A DNA stretch of 64,000 bases from JACMLD01 sp047602295 (GCA_047602295.1 JASGHP010000001.1:4588001-4652000); one strand, 5' to 3'; shown: positions 8,411-17,679, counted from the first letter of the stretch. A program made the numbers and translations. The notes: generated by a model not told the origin, from the letters alone.

Positions 8411-10102
8411 ATGAAAAAAATTATTTATAAATCTGCTTTGCTACTGGCCATTTGCGCTGGCGTAAGCAGTTGTACCAAACTGAACGAAAAGGTGCAGGAT
8501 GAAATTTTGTCAACTACCAACCTTACAGAAAAACAATTGGCTGAAGGTTTGATTACGCCTGTATATGCCCGCCTCCCGGATATCTACAAACATACCGACT
8601 ATTTCACCTTGCAGGAGATTTCAACTGATGAAGCCATATTGCCCTATCGCGGCGGAACCGATTGGGGCGATAACGGTATCTATATTTCTATGCACAAACA
8701 CGAAACCGTTTCAACAGACCCGAATGTGAGTGATACATGGAACCTGATTACACAGGAGTTGTCCCGTGCAGAAACGGCGATAGCCGGTCTTAAAACCAAT
8801 AAAGACGCCAGCGCACCTTTATTTCTTGCAGAGGCAAGAGGTATGCGTGCATTTTACAATTGGATGAGCCTGGATCTTTTTGGCATTGCTTTTCAGAAAG
8901 AAGATGAGAAATCTTTGTCGAAAATATTACGCGGAACGGAAGCGGTTGAATTCATTAAAAGTGAATTGCTGGCTGTAGAGCCGTTACTAGACAATACAAC
9001 AGGCCCGGGCAGGCTTACCAGAGCTGGCGTTTGGGGCTTGCTGGCAAGGCTTTATTTGAACGCTGCCGTTTATCGCGATGTGTATGGTGCTACAGTTAAT
9101 TTTACTACCGCTGACATGGACAAGGTACAAGAGTATTGTGATAAAATAATCAGTTCAAACCAATATGCATTGTCGGCTGATTACTTCGCCATCTTCGGTA
9201 ATGATAACCATACCAATAAAGAATTGATCTTTGCAGTAGACCAAAGATCAGATCTGAATGGTCATAATCGTTTAGCATACTTTTCTTTGTCTGGCGACCA
9301 GTATCCCCTGCCGCAGTATCCTGCTGCAAACGGTACAGACGGTCCTGCTATTACACCAGACTTCTACCAGACATGGGCAACCGCAAATGCACCAACAGAT
9401 CCTGCAGCCAACGACCCAAGGTTTTACAAACAAAACATCTCCATTTATACCAATCCCGGAGATTCCTGCGTAACGGATTTCAACATAGACCGTGGAATTT
9501 TGCGTGGACAGCAATATGGTTTGTTGCGTGTAAATGGTGCTTTTGTAAAATGCTCTAATGGCAATTTCAAAGTAGGCAAGCTGTATAACCTTTCTCGCAG
9601 CAATCCTAACCTGCCAGTTGATTTTACATTGCAGGTTGATTATACCACAGCGGGCAGCAACTACTCTACCGGTTACCGTGTAGAGAAATATGAATTCAGC
9701 CGTGCTTCCGCCAGTGGAAGAAATTTCGGACAGGCAGATATTTCCATTCTTCGTCTTGGTGAAGTTTACCTGATGCGTGCTGAGGCAAAACTGCGCAAAA
9801 ATGATGCGGCTGGTGCACTTGCAGATGTAAATACAGTAAGAATGTCAAGAACAGCTTATGCCGTTCAGCCAAAAGCTTTAACTGGTACAATGACGCTGGA
9901 TTTGTTGTTAAGAGAGAGAGGATTTGAAATGTACTGGGAAATGAATCGTCGTACAGACTTGATTCGTTTTGGCAAATATGAAGGAACCTGGACAGAGAAA
10001 AGCAATACCGATAAAAACAAAAGGATCTTCCCCATTCCACAAACTGCTATAGACGCAGCTTCAGGAATTGTAAACTTTTTGAAACAGAATCCCGGTTATT
10101 AA
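8411..10102 (+). CDS. SusD/RagB-family nutrient-binding lipoprotein
   Basis: A 563-residue surface lipoprotein with a lipobox ending at Cys21 (GVSSC). The tetratricopeptide-like helices and the C-terminal SusD region are recognisable: LRLGEVYLMRAEAKLRKNDA, ADVNTVRMSRT, and LLRERGFEMYWEMNRRTDLIRFG followed by FPIPQTAIDAASGI. SusD proteins cap their SusC barrel and open like a lid to deliver ligand. It is translated from the same operon as the SusC gene just upstream; a strong terminator follows. The substrate is unknown. Confidence 0.97.
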   Translation: MKKIIYKSALLLAICAGVSSCTKLNEKVQDEILSTTNLTEKQLAEGLITPVYARLPDIYKHTDYFTLQEISTDEAILPYRGGTDWGDNGIYISMHKHETVSTDPNVSDTWNLITQELSRAETAIAGLKTNKDASAPLFLAEARGMRAFYNWMSLDLFGIAFQKEDEKSLSKILRGTEAVEFIKSELLAVEPLLDNTTGPGRLTRAGVWGLLARLYLNAAVYRDVYGATVNFTTADMDKVQEYCDKIISSNQYALSADYFAIFGNDNHTNKELIFAVDQRSDLNGHNRLAYFSLSGDQYPLPQYPAANGTDGPAITPDFYQTWATANAPTDPAANDPRFYKQNISIYTNPGDSCVTDFNIDRGILRGQQYGLLRVNGAFVKCSNGNFKVGKLYNLSRSNPNLPVDFTLQVDYTTAGSNYSTGYRVEKYEFSRASASGRNFGQADISILRLGEVYLMRAEAKLRKNDAAGALADVNTVRMSRTAYAVQPKALTGTMTLDLLLRERGFEMYWEMNRRTDLIRFGKYEGTWTEKSNTDKNKRIFPIPQTAIDAASGIVNFLKQNPGY

Positions 10103-10128
10103 TTCTAATTCAAAAATAAGTTTCATTA

Positions 10129-10160
10129 AAAAAATGGCCCTTGCAAAAGGGCCATTTTTT
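10129..10160 (+). terminator. Rho-independent terminator of the susCD operon
   Basis: A 14-bp stem (AAAAAATGGCCCTT with AAGGGCCATTTTTT) with loop GCAA sits 27 bases after the SusD stop and ends in a run of six T. Confidence 0.92.
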
Positions 10161-10236
10161 ATTGTCTGAACCATGATTTAAAGGATTAAAAGATTTCCAT
10201 GATTGTCTCAAACAAATAGACGTTGACTAATATCTT

Positions 10237-10310
10237 GAATGCCGAAGGCATGACATTATTATAGATAATAAATCATTAAACCAGTATACACAACCCTGAA
10301 GGGGTGGTAT
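10237..10310. repeat. REP-like pair of short hairpins
   Basis: Two small palindromes lie about 40 bases apart: ATGCC-GAA-GGCAT (10239-10251) followed by GACATTATTAT, and ACCC-TGAAG-GGGT (10293-10305) followed by GGTATTA. The GAAGG core and the shared downstream A/T pattern recall the REP-type intergenic repeats found in many Bacteroidota. It lies between the susCD terminator and the 3' end of the symporter gene. Confidence 0.5.
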
Positions 10311-10390
10311 TAAAATTATGGTGATCGATGTAAGAGCATGTGAATTTTTAGCAGGTAAACCCAATAGCAGCCTACAGCTCAATAAAGATT

Positions 10391-10446
10391 TACTGTTGAA
10401 GAGTGCGACGCAACGATGCTCAATCGCAGCCCTGATGCTGGGCTCA
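10391..10446 (+). repeat. Dispersed 55-bp repeat, copy A
   Basis: This intergenic element has the short palindrome TGCG-A-CGCA followed by ACGATGCTCAATCGCAGC and ends TGCTGGGCTCA. About 40 of 49 positions match the copy at 54101-54152, and a diverged reverse copy is at 56263-56319. It abuts the 3' end of the symporter gene. Confidence 0.65.
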
Positions 10447-10483
10447 TAATTGTATTCATCTTAGCCTGTTGAATAAACATTGC

Positions 10484-12169
10484 TTACCAAAACACTGTAT
10501 ACAATGCTGCCAGTATACCCATTATTAATATAGAGCCGAGGATAAATGAAGGTGATGTTTTGAACATGCTTTTGTCTACCAGTATAATGCGTTTGGCATC
10601 TTTTGTTTTTGGATCAAGCAGGCTGATAAGCAGCATTACGCCTATCAATACTACAAATACAATCAGCATACGATCAAGAAAAGGAATTTCATATACTATG
10701 CTGCCATTGTCTTGCACTACGGGTGAAGAGAAACCGGTAGAAGCAAGAAAACGCAAATCCCACACTTTAGGAATAAACTTTAATACAACCGATAACGGAA
10801 TGGTAAGCAATGCGGCCGTAAGTGCTGCCGCTGAATTGGTTCTTTTCCAAAACATGCCCAATAAAAATATTGCCAATACACCTGGCGATATAAAACCTAC
10901 ATACTCTTGTATGAATTGATATGCCTGGTCTAACCGGGTAAGTGATGGGGCCACAAGCGCTGCTATTAACATGCTAACAATTACTGCCCAACGACCAACT
11001 CTTATCAGTTTTTTATCGCTGGCTTCCTTATTGAAAAACGGTTTATAAATATCCAGTGAAAATATGGTAGAGATACTATTGGCCTTGCCCGCCAACGATG
11101 CAATGATGGCTGCTACCAATGCGGCAAAAGCAAGTCCCTTCATACCATCTGGCAACAGGTTTAATAAAGTAGGATAAGCATGATCGGGTTTTACAACACC
11201 GTTTGCATCTTTTAATGAAGATTGAAAAACACCATTGCTGTACAATACATAGGCCGCAATACCAGGTATAACAGCAATAACAGGAATCAGCAGCTTTAAA
11301 AAACCTGCAAAAAGAATACCGCTGCGTGCTGTTTTAAGATTGGCACCTAATGCTCTTTGTATGATGTATTGATTGCAGCCCCAGTAAGCCAGGTTGTTCA
11401 CCCACATGCCACCAATTAATATGGATAAGCCTGGCAAATCTTTAAAGTAAGGATTGGATTTATCAAAGACCATATGCAAATGATCCGGGGCTTTTTCCTT
11501 TAACAGGAAAAGGCCTTTAAGCACATCTTTACCAAAACCAAAATGATCAGAAACCATGGTTAAGGCCAGGTAGGTCGTCGCCAATCCGCCCATGATTAAA
11601 ACAAATACCTGCACTACATCCGTATAGCCTATCACCTTCATGCCACCTAGCGTAACGATAATGGCAAAAATGGCGAGGCCAATAACACTTGTGGTAAAAG
11701 ATATGGTAGACACTGATGATATAGCCAGCGCACCCAGGTAAATAATTGATGTGAGGTTTACAAAAACATACACCAGGAGCCAGAAAATAGCCATAACGGT
11801 GCTCACCGTATTGTTGTACCGCGTATGCAGAAACTGCGGCATCGTGTAAATCTTGTTCTTAAGGTATACCGGCAGCAGAAATACAGCCACAATAATGAGC
11901 GTTGCCGCAGACATCCACTCGTAGGTAGAGATAGCCAGGCCAAGTGCAAAACCAGAACCGGACATGCCTATAAAATGCTCTGCAGAAATATTAGAAGCAA
12001 TCAGCGAGGCACCTATCGCCCACCAGGTAAGGGAACCCTCCGCCAGAAAAAAGTCTTTTGCCTGCTGTTGTTGAGAACGTTTTCGACTGTAGATGTAATA
12101 ACCGTAAAGGCAGATAACAATAAAATAGATAACAAATACAATGTAGTCCCGGCTATGTAATTGATTCAT
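10484..12169 (-). CDS. Sodium/solute symporter (SSS family), sugar-transporter-like
   Basis: A 561-residue membrane protein with about 14 transmembrane segments. SSS/SGLT features include the N-terminal DYIVFVIYFIVICLYGYY, DFFLAEGSLTWWAIGASLIASNISAEHFIGMSG split over segments 1-2 (the broken helix of the sodium site), and the internal WGCNQYIIQRALGA. The family couples sodium entry to uptake of sugars, myo-inositol or similar solutes. It diverges from a LacI-type regulator across a 165-bp spacer with a LacI-like operator, so sugar uptake under that repressor is the likely role. Exact substrate unknown. Confidence 0.93.
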   Translation of the reverse strand: MNQLHSRDYIVFVIYFIVICLYGYYIYSRKRSQQQQAKDFFLAEGSLTWWAIGASLIASNISAEHFIGMSGSGFALGLAISTYEWMSAATLIIVAVFLLPVYLKNKIYTMPQFLHTRYNNTVSTVMAIFWLLVYVFVNLTSIIYLGALAISSVSTISFTTSVIGLAIFAIIVTLGGMKVIGYTDVVQVFVLIMGGLATTYLALTMVSDHFGFGKDVLKGLFLLKEKAPDHLHMVFDKSNPYFKDLPGLSILIGGMWVNNLAYWGCNQYIIQRALGANLKTARSGILFAGFLKLLIPVIAVIPGIAAYVLYSNGVFQSSLKDANGVVKPDHAYPTLLNLLPDGMKGLAFAALVAAIIASLAGKANSISTIFSLDIYKPFFNKEASDKKLIRVGRWAVIVSMLIAALVAPSLTRLDQAYQFIQEYVGFISPGVLAIFLLGMFWKRTNSAAALTAALLTIPLSVVLKFIPKVWDLRFLASTGFSSPVVQDNGSIVYEIPFLDRMLIVFVVLIGVMLLISLLDPKTKDAKRIILVDKSMFKTSPSFILGSILIMGILAALYTVFW

Positions 12170-12286
12170 ATGAGCAAGTAAGTTATGGAAACCTGTTTAA
12201 AGCCGCCTTGTTAAACCGGCTATAATGTTTGACACTAAGCTAAAATAGATTTTACATCCTTTTACTATTTTGATATATTTATTTTC

Positions 12287-12298
12287 GAAATCGTTTTC
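12287..12298. promoter_or_regulatory. Probable LacI-family operator
   Basis: GAAATCGTTTTC is a CpG-centred palindrome with 10 of 12 positions symmetric (GAAA-n-CG-n-TTTC), the form typical of LacI/GalR-family operators. It is 37 bases before the lacI-type gene and 118 bases before the divergent symporter, so it may control both. Confidence 0.6.
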
Positions 12299-12334
12299 AT
12301 TATCGCCGCCAGGCGCAGAAAATAATGTATTGCT

Positions 12335-13339
12335 ATGGAAAAAGTGAATATACAGCGGCTGGCGGATGAATTAAATCTCTCCATTGCCACCGTTTCCCGT
12401 GCTTTAAGAGACAGCTACCAGATTAGGCCTGAAACACGTAAAAAGGTTTGGGACCTTGCTAAAAAATTAAACTATCAGCCTAATCCTTTTGCTTCAGGGC
12501 TGAGAGAACAAAAAAGTAAAAATATTGCTGTTATTTTCCCGGAGCTAAACAACAACTTTTTTTCGCAGGCAATTAATGGCATAGAATCAATAGCCCGGCA
12601 AAAGGGTTACCAGGTATTGATTTACCTGACACATGAATCTGCAGCAAATGAAATGGATTTCATCAATAGCCTTGCCAGTGGCCGTGTTGATGGAGTATTG
12701 CTCTCTCTCAGCAGCGAAACCACCAACTACGAGCACATAGAAGATTTGAATAAAAAATTACCAGTTGTTTTCTTCGACAGAACTTGTACACCGGAAGGGA
12801 TGTTGCATGTAGCTACAGACGATTATAAAAGCAGCTTTAAAGCCACCAGTCATTTAATAAAGCAAGGCTGCAAACGCGTTATGTACCTGATGGCTTTGGA
12901 AAACCTGAATATTGGGAAAATGCGTTTGCAAGGCTATAAAGATGCATTATCACACGCAGGCATAGCCGAAGATGAATCACTGATTATTGATTGTGAAAAA
13001 GAAGAGAGCCAGTTGCTGGATAAGCTTAAAGCAGCTATTACTGAGACAAAGCCCGATGGCATACTTTCTTCTATTGAAAAGCTGGGCATACAATGCTATT
13101 ACGCTGCCAATGATTTATCGCTTTCCATCCCTCAACAGCTAAAAATAGTAAGCTTCTCCAATTTGGAAATTGCCAGCCTGCTAAGCCCTTCGCTTACCAC
13201 CATAACGCAACCTGCTTTTGATATTGGCAAGGAAGCAGCCTGCATTTTATTTCAATTGCTGGAGAAGAAAAAAACAACCCCGGAAAATATCATCATTGAA
13301 TCTGAATTGGTAGAAAGAGGATCTACCGCACTTATTTAA
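12335..13339 (+). CDS. LacI-family transcriptional regulator
   Basis: A 334-residue repressor. Residues 4-55 form the LacI helix-turn-helix and hinge (NIQRLADELNLSIATVSRAL, then NYQPNPFASGLR). A periplasmic-binding-protein-like sensor follows (KNIAVIFPELNNNFFSQAINGIE; VDGVLLSLSS; LPVVFFDR; ATDDYKSSFKATSHLIKQG), ending SPSLTTITQPAFDIGKEA. It is divergent from the symporter and near susCD, so it probably senses a sugar brought in by one or both. It lacks the PurR/CcpA signature that would name an effector. Confidence 0.95.
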   Translation: MEKVNIQRLADELNLSIATVSRALRDSYQIRPETRKKVWDLAKKLNYQPNPFASGLREQKSKNIAVIFPELNNNFFSQAINGIESIARQKGYQVLIYLTHESAANEMDFINSLASGRVDGVLLSLSSETTNYEHIEDLNKKLPVVFFDRTCTPEGMLHVATDDYKSSFKATSHLIKQGCKRVMYLMALENLNIGKMRLQGYKDALSHAGIAEDESLIIDCEKEESQLLDKLKAAITETKPDGILSSIEKLGIQCYYAANDLSLSIPQQLKIVSFSNLEIASLLSPSLTTITQPAFDIGKEAACILFQLLEKKKTTPENIIIESELVERGSTALI

Positions 13340-13384
13340 AAGCACACAATTGTGTAAGTAAAAAGTTATGTGGATGAAGAAAGA

Positions 13385-14044
13385 TTAGAACGTAGAACCG
13401 TCTCTGTATTTTACCTTTTTCTTTCCTGAGTTTTTCTTTTCAAAGTCGAGCACTTCTTTTGGTTTCACTTTTACGGCTGCACTACTATCTGAAGTAGATT
13501 TCTTTGCAGTGTTACCTCCCGCATTTTGCAGTTTACCCAATATCCAGGTTTCTGTTTTTACAATGAACCCTGAATTTGAATCATAATACTTCCAATCACC
13601 ATTTTTAAGAGAAGCGCCTTCATTTTTTACAATTACGGTAGTATAAGTATCGGGCTTTGTTACATCTTCTACCTGTACAGTATCATACACCTGGTCTGGG
13701 TTAAAAGCACGCCAGCTTTCTTCTTTCAACAAATCTCCATTAATGTTATAATACCTGGATATGCCATCTTTATAACCCCAGCGATAATTTTCCTCTGCAA
13801 ACTTATCTCCCATTAAAGTAAATTTTCGCCATATCCCCTGCTTCTTGTCATTAACAAAAACGCCTTCCTCCTCAAAACCTGGTTCTCCCCTCAACTCATC
13901 AATGCGAATGATCCATTTACCCTGCTTTTTTCCGGCTTTATCCACGCCATTCAATGTATCACCATGTACTCCTATGGTATAATCCTTCAACTGCCCGTGG
14001 GCGAAGCAGGAAACAAAAAGGGAAACAAATAAAATCCAACGCAT
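13385..14044 (-). CDS. Secreted MORN/YwqK-like repeat protein
   Basis: A 219-residue protein with a signal peptide (to about residue 18, AHG-Q). It carries degenerate MORN-type repeats of the YwqK kind: GKKQGKWIIRIDE, NDKKQGIWRKFT, GYKDGISRYYNINGDLLKEESW, and NGDWKYYDS. The C-terminus is Lys/Ser rich (VKVKPKEVLDFEKKNSGKKK). Such repeats form beta hairpins on exported Bacteroidota proteins, but their function is unknown. It is convergent with the lacI gene and has no operon partner. Confidence 0.75.
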   Translation of the reverse strand: MRWILFVSLFVSCFAHGQLKDYTIGVHGDTLNGVDKAGKKQGKWIIRIDELRGEPGFEEEGVFVNDKKQGIWRKFTLMGDKFAEENYRWGYKDGISRYYNINGDLLKEESWRAFNPDQVYDTVQVEDVTKPDTYTTVIVKNEGASLKNGDWKYYDSNSGFIVKTETWILGKLQNAGGNTAKKSTSDSSAAVKVKPKEVLDFEKKNSGKKKVKYRDGSTF

Positions 14045-14412
14045 GTTATAAAATTTTTAGCCTCTTATCATCAAGGCCTTATTAAAAACGTGGTTATAGC
14101 TATTTCATTGCCAAACGGTAATTCTAACCAGCTTAAACTGTCGGTTTAGCAAAATTAACCCGGCTTTCAGCAATTGACCAACAATGACTTATAATGCCCT
14201 GTTAAGAATTCAGAAAAAATATTCCCTGATAATGCAATTGATAAGTTTGCAGAAAGTAAATTTCGATATGCCCCGTTATCAATTTAACTTTAATCTTGTC
14301 TTATTTTACCTCTAAAAACTTGTCAATCACCTATTTTAAGTAAAGTCTAATGCTTTTAACGCCTGTTTAACTGGACTTATGCGCAAATTGCAGACCACAT
14401 TCTTAATCGCTT
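14045..14412. other. Non-coding spacer
   Basis: This 368-base A/T-rich spacer separates two divergent genes. I see no ORF with coding character, no RNA gene, and no repeat shared with the rest of the window. It presumably holds both promoters, but no full TTTG-N20-TAnnTTTG match was found. Confidence 0.5.
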
Positions 14413-15117
14413 ATGACTTTAAAATGCCTGGTTTTAAAAGATGCTTCCGGAAGCAATAGTGAATTGACTGGTTTTATTGAGAAGACTGGAAGCCTTGCGT
14501 TAGAAGCTACCACCTCTAGCATACAAGAAACTGTTCAATTGATTAATACGGCCACACCCGATATTATCTTTTTAAATGCACAACAATATTCACAGATAAA
14601 AAATGATATGGGCAAAAAAGAAAAATCGCCTGTTTTTATCTGTACAGAAGAAGAAGAAAACCATCATGTCCATAACAATGGTTCTTCCGCTCCTGTAAAA
14701 GGATCGCTTGTTTCTTATACTGTTTTCCTGGAAGCCGTAAATAAAGCATTGCTGCAAATAATTGGTGCACGTGGTGGCAATAATCATTTAAAAGAAGAGA
14801 AATACTTTTTTATTAAATCTGAGTATCGCATCCTGAAAGTAAACTTCGATGACATTATTTTTTGTGAAGGGTTGAAAGATTACACACAGGTATATACTAC
14901 CAAAAAGAGTAAACCAATTATTACGTTGCAGAACCTTAAGACTTTTTCTGAGCGATTGCCCAGCCACAACTTTGTACGCATCCACCGCTCTTATATTGTT
15001 TCATTAAACCATATAGACAGTATTACGAAGAAAGAAGTGGAAATAGCAGATAAAATATTGCCTATTGGTAACAGCTATCGCAATAACCTGCTGGATATTG
15101 TAAAAATGAATTCCTGA
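14413..15117 (+). CDS. LytTR DNA-binding protein with degenerate receiver domain
   Basis: A 234-residue protein. The C-terminal LytTR domain is intact (about 130-232: YFFIKSEYRILKVNFDDIIF, CEGLKDYTQVYT, LPSHNFVRIHRSYIVSLNHI, LPIGNSYRNNLLD). The N-terminal part has the receiver fold pattern, but the phosphoacceptor position reads IIFLNAQQY with Asn55 in place of Asp, one of the two N-terminal acidic residues is lost (LVLKDASG) and the Lys-Pro of strand 5 is missing. It is probably phosphorylation-independent. There is no histidine kinase neighbour. Confidence 0.88.
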   Translation: MTLKCLVLKDASGSNSELTGFIEKTGSLALEATTSSIQETVQLINTATPDIIFLNAQQYSQIKNDMGKKEKSPVFICTEEEENHHVHNNGSSAPVKGSLVSYTVFLEAVNKALLQIIGARGGNNHLKEEKYFFIKSEYRILKVNFDDIIFCEGLKDYTQVYTTKKSKPIITLQNLKTFSERLPSHNFVRIHRSYIVSLNHIDSITKKEVEIADKILPIGNSYRNNLLDIVKMNS

Positions 15118-15140
15118 TACTAATAAGACATATAAAAAAT

Positions 15141-15177
15141 TAAAACGCCAGAAGCTAAGATTACTTCTGGCGTTTTA
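15141..15177. terminator. Bidirectional terminator
   Basis: A perfect 14-bp stem (TAAAACGCCAGAAG with CTTCTGGCGTTTTA) with a 9-nt loop lies between the convergent LytTR and Kelch genes, and gives a T-tract on either strand. Confidence 0.9.
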
Positions 15178-15228
15178 GTTTAATAATTTTTACGAGCCAT
15201 TTATTTTTTGCCAAATTATGCACTGCGC

Positions 15229-16272
15229 TTAGTCATTGGCGTCATAAGTTTCTGTGGGAAGGAATTCACGAAAGTCATCAAAATAATAAGTATTGTCTTT
15301 GCCTAAACCTAAGAAACCTCGGTTTTTCAGCGTAAAGCCAATGGCTTGTGTTCTTGCGAGGCCTTCCCATGGAGTTCTTACCACCCATAAATCAGTAGCG
15401 AAATCATATTGCCATACAGATTTTTGCAGGGCTCCACCCAGTATACCGGTACACAGGTAGGCTTTATCGCCAATTACAATAGCCACTGCTCCACTGCGGC
15501 TTATAAGGGTGCCATAACTGTCATCATATGTATCTGTGCTTAGGTTTGCAACTGCTCTTTTTTCCGTCCATTTATCTGCAGTTGGATCATACATCCAGAA
15601 ATCAGTTACTGCAGCGCCGCCGTTGGTACCACCTACCACATAAGCCTGGTTATTGTAAACAAATGAAGTGGCACCAGAACGTTTTGTGCCACCCAAACTT
15701 GTTTTTTGTGTCCATGCGTCTGTTGCGGGATCGTACATCCAGAAATCTTTTACATCTGTATTTGTATTATCATTGCCCGTAGTAACATATCCTTTGTTAT
15801 TAAGACCAAAGGCAACAGCATCTACCCTGGGTGCGCCGGGAAAGTCTGCTTTTTTTGTCCAGGCATTTTGTGAAGGATCAAATTCCCAGGTGTCTTTCAG
15901 TTTGTTAACGCCATCATAGCCTGTAGTTATGTAGCCTTTGGTGCTGGTACTAAAAGCGACCGCTTCTCTTCTTCCCGCGCCAGTTGGCAAAGAAGCCCGC
16001 TGAATCCAGTAATTATGATCAACATCATATTTCCACATGTCACCCAGTTGCGCGGTTCCACCGGTTAACGCATTTCCGCCATAGCCAGTGCCTACATAAG
16101 CGGTATCGCCTATGGTAAATGTTATAGCACCATTTCTACCTACGCCATCAAAGGTTGACCTGGTAACCCAGTTTCCTATTGTATTATCAGCCTGTGTAGA
16201 TGATTTATTGCAAGAACTGATTGTAATTCCAACCACAACAAAGAGAATAAGGCAGGGAACGCACTGTTTCAT
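15229..16272 (-). CDS. Kelch-repeat lipoprotein A
   Basis: A 347-residue lipoprotein (lipobox ISSC, Cys21) made almost entirely of Kelch beta-propeller blades of about 48-50 residues. Each has the pattern DxWxYDPxTDxWxxK followed by R.....F......YVTTG. About six blades can be counted, enough for one propeller. It is about half identical by eye to the Kelch gene at 16657-17679 and the two share the ending (REFLPTETYDAND here, KEFLPSDTYNSND there), so they are tandem duplicates separated by the DUF4907 gene. It is probably exposed at the outer membrane; ligand unknown. Confidence 0.9.
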   Translation of the reverse strand: MKQCVPCLILFVVVGITISSCNKSSTQADNTIGNWVTRSTFDGVGRNGAITFTIGDTAYVGTGYGGNALTGGTAQLGDMWKYDVDHNYWIQRASLPTGAGRREAVAFSTSTKGYITTGYDGVNKLKDTWEFDPSQNAWTKKADFPGAPRVDAVAFGLNNKGYVTTGNDNTNTDVKDFWMYDPATDAWTQKTSLGGTKRSGATSFVYNNQAYVVGGTNGGAAVTDFWMYDPTADKWTEKRAVANLSTDTYDDSYGTLISRSGAVAIVIGDKAYLCTGILGGALQKSVWQYDFATDLWVVRTPWEGLARTQAIGFTLKNRGFLGLGKDNTYYFDDFREFLPTETYDAND

Positions 16273-16331
16273 TTGTTTTAAATTAATTGTCTGTAAAATG
16301 AATTAGATACAAGTAGCAAGAAGGGTGGTAA

Positions 16332-16664
16332 TTAGTAGCGTATATGGCTTTCAGTTATTTCTTTTTCTGTAATGGAAGGTTTCTGCCCATGTTTAATTTT
16401 TTCTACCACTTTACGGCCAATTAACAAGGCATCTGCTTCTGTACTGAACCTTTTGTATGTATTGATGGCCGGAATACAGTCCTGGTGAATATAAACTTTT
16501 TTGTCTACCAGTATTTCGTATCCCCATCCATCAGGCATATTGAAAGCACGTAAATCAACAGGCAGCAAATCATTTGCTGCCTGTTTCTTTTTATAAAGTA
16601 TGACTGAGGCGGTTACCAGCATAATAAGAGAAACCAACCACACCCATGCATAGTTCTTAGTCAT
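16332..16664 (-). CDS. DUF4907-family protein
   Basis: A 110-residue protein with one N-terminal membrane anchor or uncleaved signal (about residues 7-24) and a small C-terminal domain matching DUF4907: GWGYEILVDKKVYIHQDCIPAI then FSTEADALLIGRKVVEKIKHG and the conserved P-x-I-T. Its start overlaps the end of the upstream Kelch gene by 8 bases, implying translational coupling. It sits between the two Kelch lipoproteins. Function unknown; I think it works with the Kelch proteins at the cell envelope. Confidence 0.85.
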   Translation of the reverse strand: MTKNYAWVWLVSLIMLVTASVILYKKKQAANDLLPVDLRAFNMPDGWGYEILVDKKVYIHQDCIPAINTYKRFSTEADALLIGRKVVEKIKHGQKPSITEKEITESHIRY

Positions 16665-17679
16665 TTGAATTGTAAGTATCTGATGGAAGGAATTCCTTGA
16701 AATTATCGAAACGGTAAGTACTGTTCCTTCCTGTTCCTAAGAAACCTCTTTTCTTTACACTAAAACCTATAGCGCCTGTTCTTTCAGTGCCTTCCCAATC
16801 CGTTTTGCGTGTCCAAACATCAGCGTCAAAATCGTATTCCCAAACGGTTTTAAGTATTCCACCATTTTCACCTGTGCAAACATAAGCATGGTCTTTACCA
16901 CTCCTATCTGTCATTACAAATGAAGCAGCATTGTTGCGTACAATATTGTAATTGTCATCGTAAGTATCGGTGCTGTAGTTTGTAATAAACCTTTTTTCTG
17001 TCCATTTATCACCAGATGGATCATACGCCCAAAAGTCATTTACTGTCTGGCCATTATTAATGCCTGTTACAACATAACCTATGTTTTTATAAACAAAAGA
17101 AACAGCAGCAGAACGTTTGGAACCGCCAAGGCTCACTTTTTGAACCCATGAATCAGTTGCGGGATTGTATTGCCAGAAATCTTTCAAGTCATTGCCATCA
17201 TTGCCTGTAGTCACATATCCTAAATCAGCAATGCCAAATGCAACAGCATCTACCCTTGCAGAACCGCCAAAATCTGCTTTTTTCGTCCACACATTTGTAA
17301 CAGGATTGTATTCGTAAGTGTCTTTTAATTTATTGAGACCATCAAAACCGGTAGTTACATATGCTTTGGTAGTGGTGTTGAAAGCTACTGCAGAACTTCT
17401 TGCAGCGCCGGGAAATGTTGCACGTTGCAGCCAAAAATTTTTGTCTGCATCATATTTCCATGTATCGTTTAAACGAACAGTTCCGTCATAACCTGTAGAA
17501 ATATAAGCAGTGTCTCCTATAACGAAAGAAACAGCCTCACTTCTGGCAACTCCGTCAAAATCAGATATTGTAACCCAGTTTCCTACTAAATCACTGCTGG
17601 ATGAAGTAGATTTGGTGCATGAATAAAGCAGAAACAAAGAACTCCCAATAAGCAGAAAATAAGAAAAGACACGCTTCAT
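16657..17679 (-). CDS. Kelch-repeat lipoprotein B
   Basis: A 340-residue paralogue of the Kelch protein at 15229-16272, with lipobox LYSC (Cys21) and the same series of about six blades (for example NDTWKYDADKNFWLQRATFP and KDFWQYNPATDSWVQK). It is the first gene of a three-gene minus-strand unit (Kelch B, DUF4907, Kelch A). The unit diverges from the DUF4270 and outer-membrane protein genes across 279 bases. Predicted location is the outer membrane, via the lipid anchor. Ligand unknown. Confidence 0.9.
   Translation of the reverse strand: MKRVFSYFLLIGSSLFLLYSCTKSTSSSSDLVGNWVTISDFDGVARSEAVSFVIGDTAYISTGYDGTVRLNDTWKYDADKNFWLQRATFPGAARSSAVAFNTTTKAYVTTGFDGLNKLKDTYEYNPVTNVWTKKADFGGSARVDAVAFGIADLGYVTTGNDGNDLKDFWQYNPATDSWVQKVSLGGSKRSAAVSFVYKNIGYVVTGINNGQTVNDFWAYDPSGDKWTEKRFITNYSTDTYDDNYNIVRNNAASFVMTDRSGKDHAYVCTGENGGILKTVWEYDFDADVWTRKTDWEGTERTGAIGFSVKKRGFLGTGRNSTYRFDNFKEFLPSDTYNSND

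Noticed and set aside
15229..17679. DNA-level tandem repeats across the Kelch genes considered as mobile repeats
   Set aside because: They reflect the repeated protein blades and a gene duplication, not an independent DNA element.
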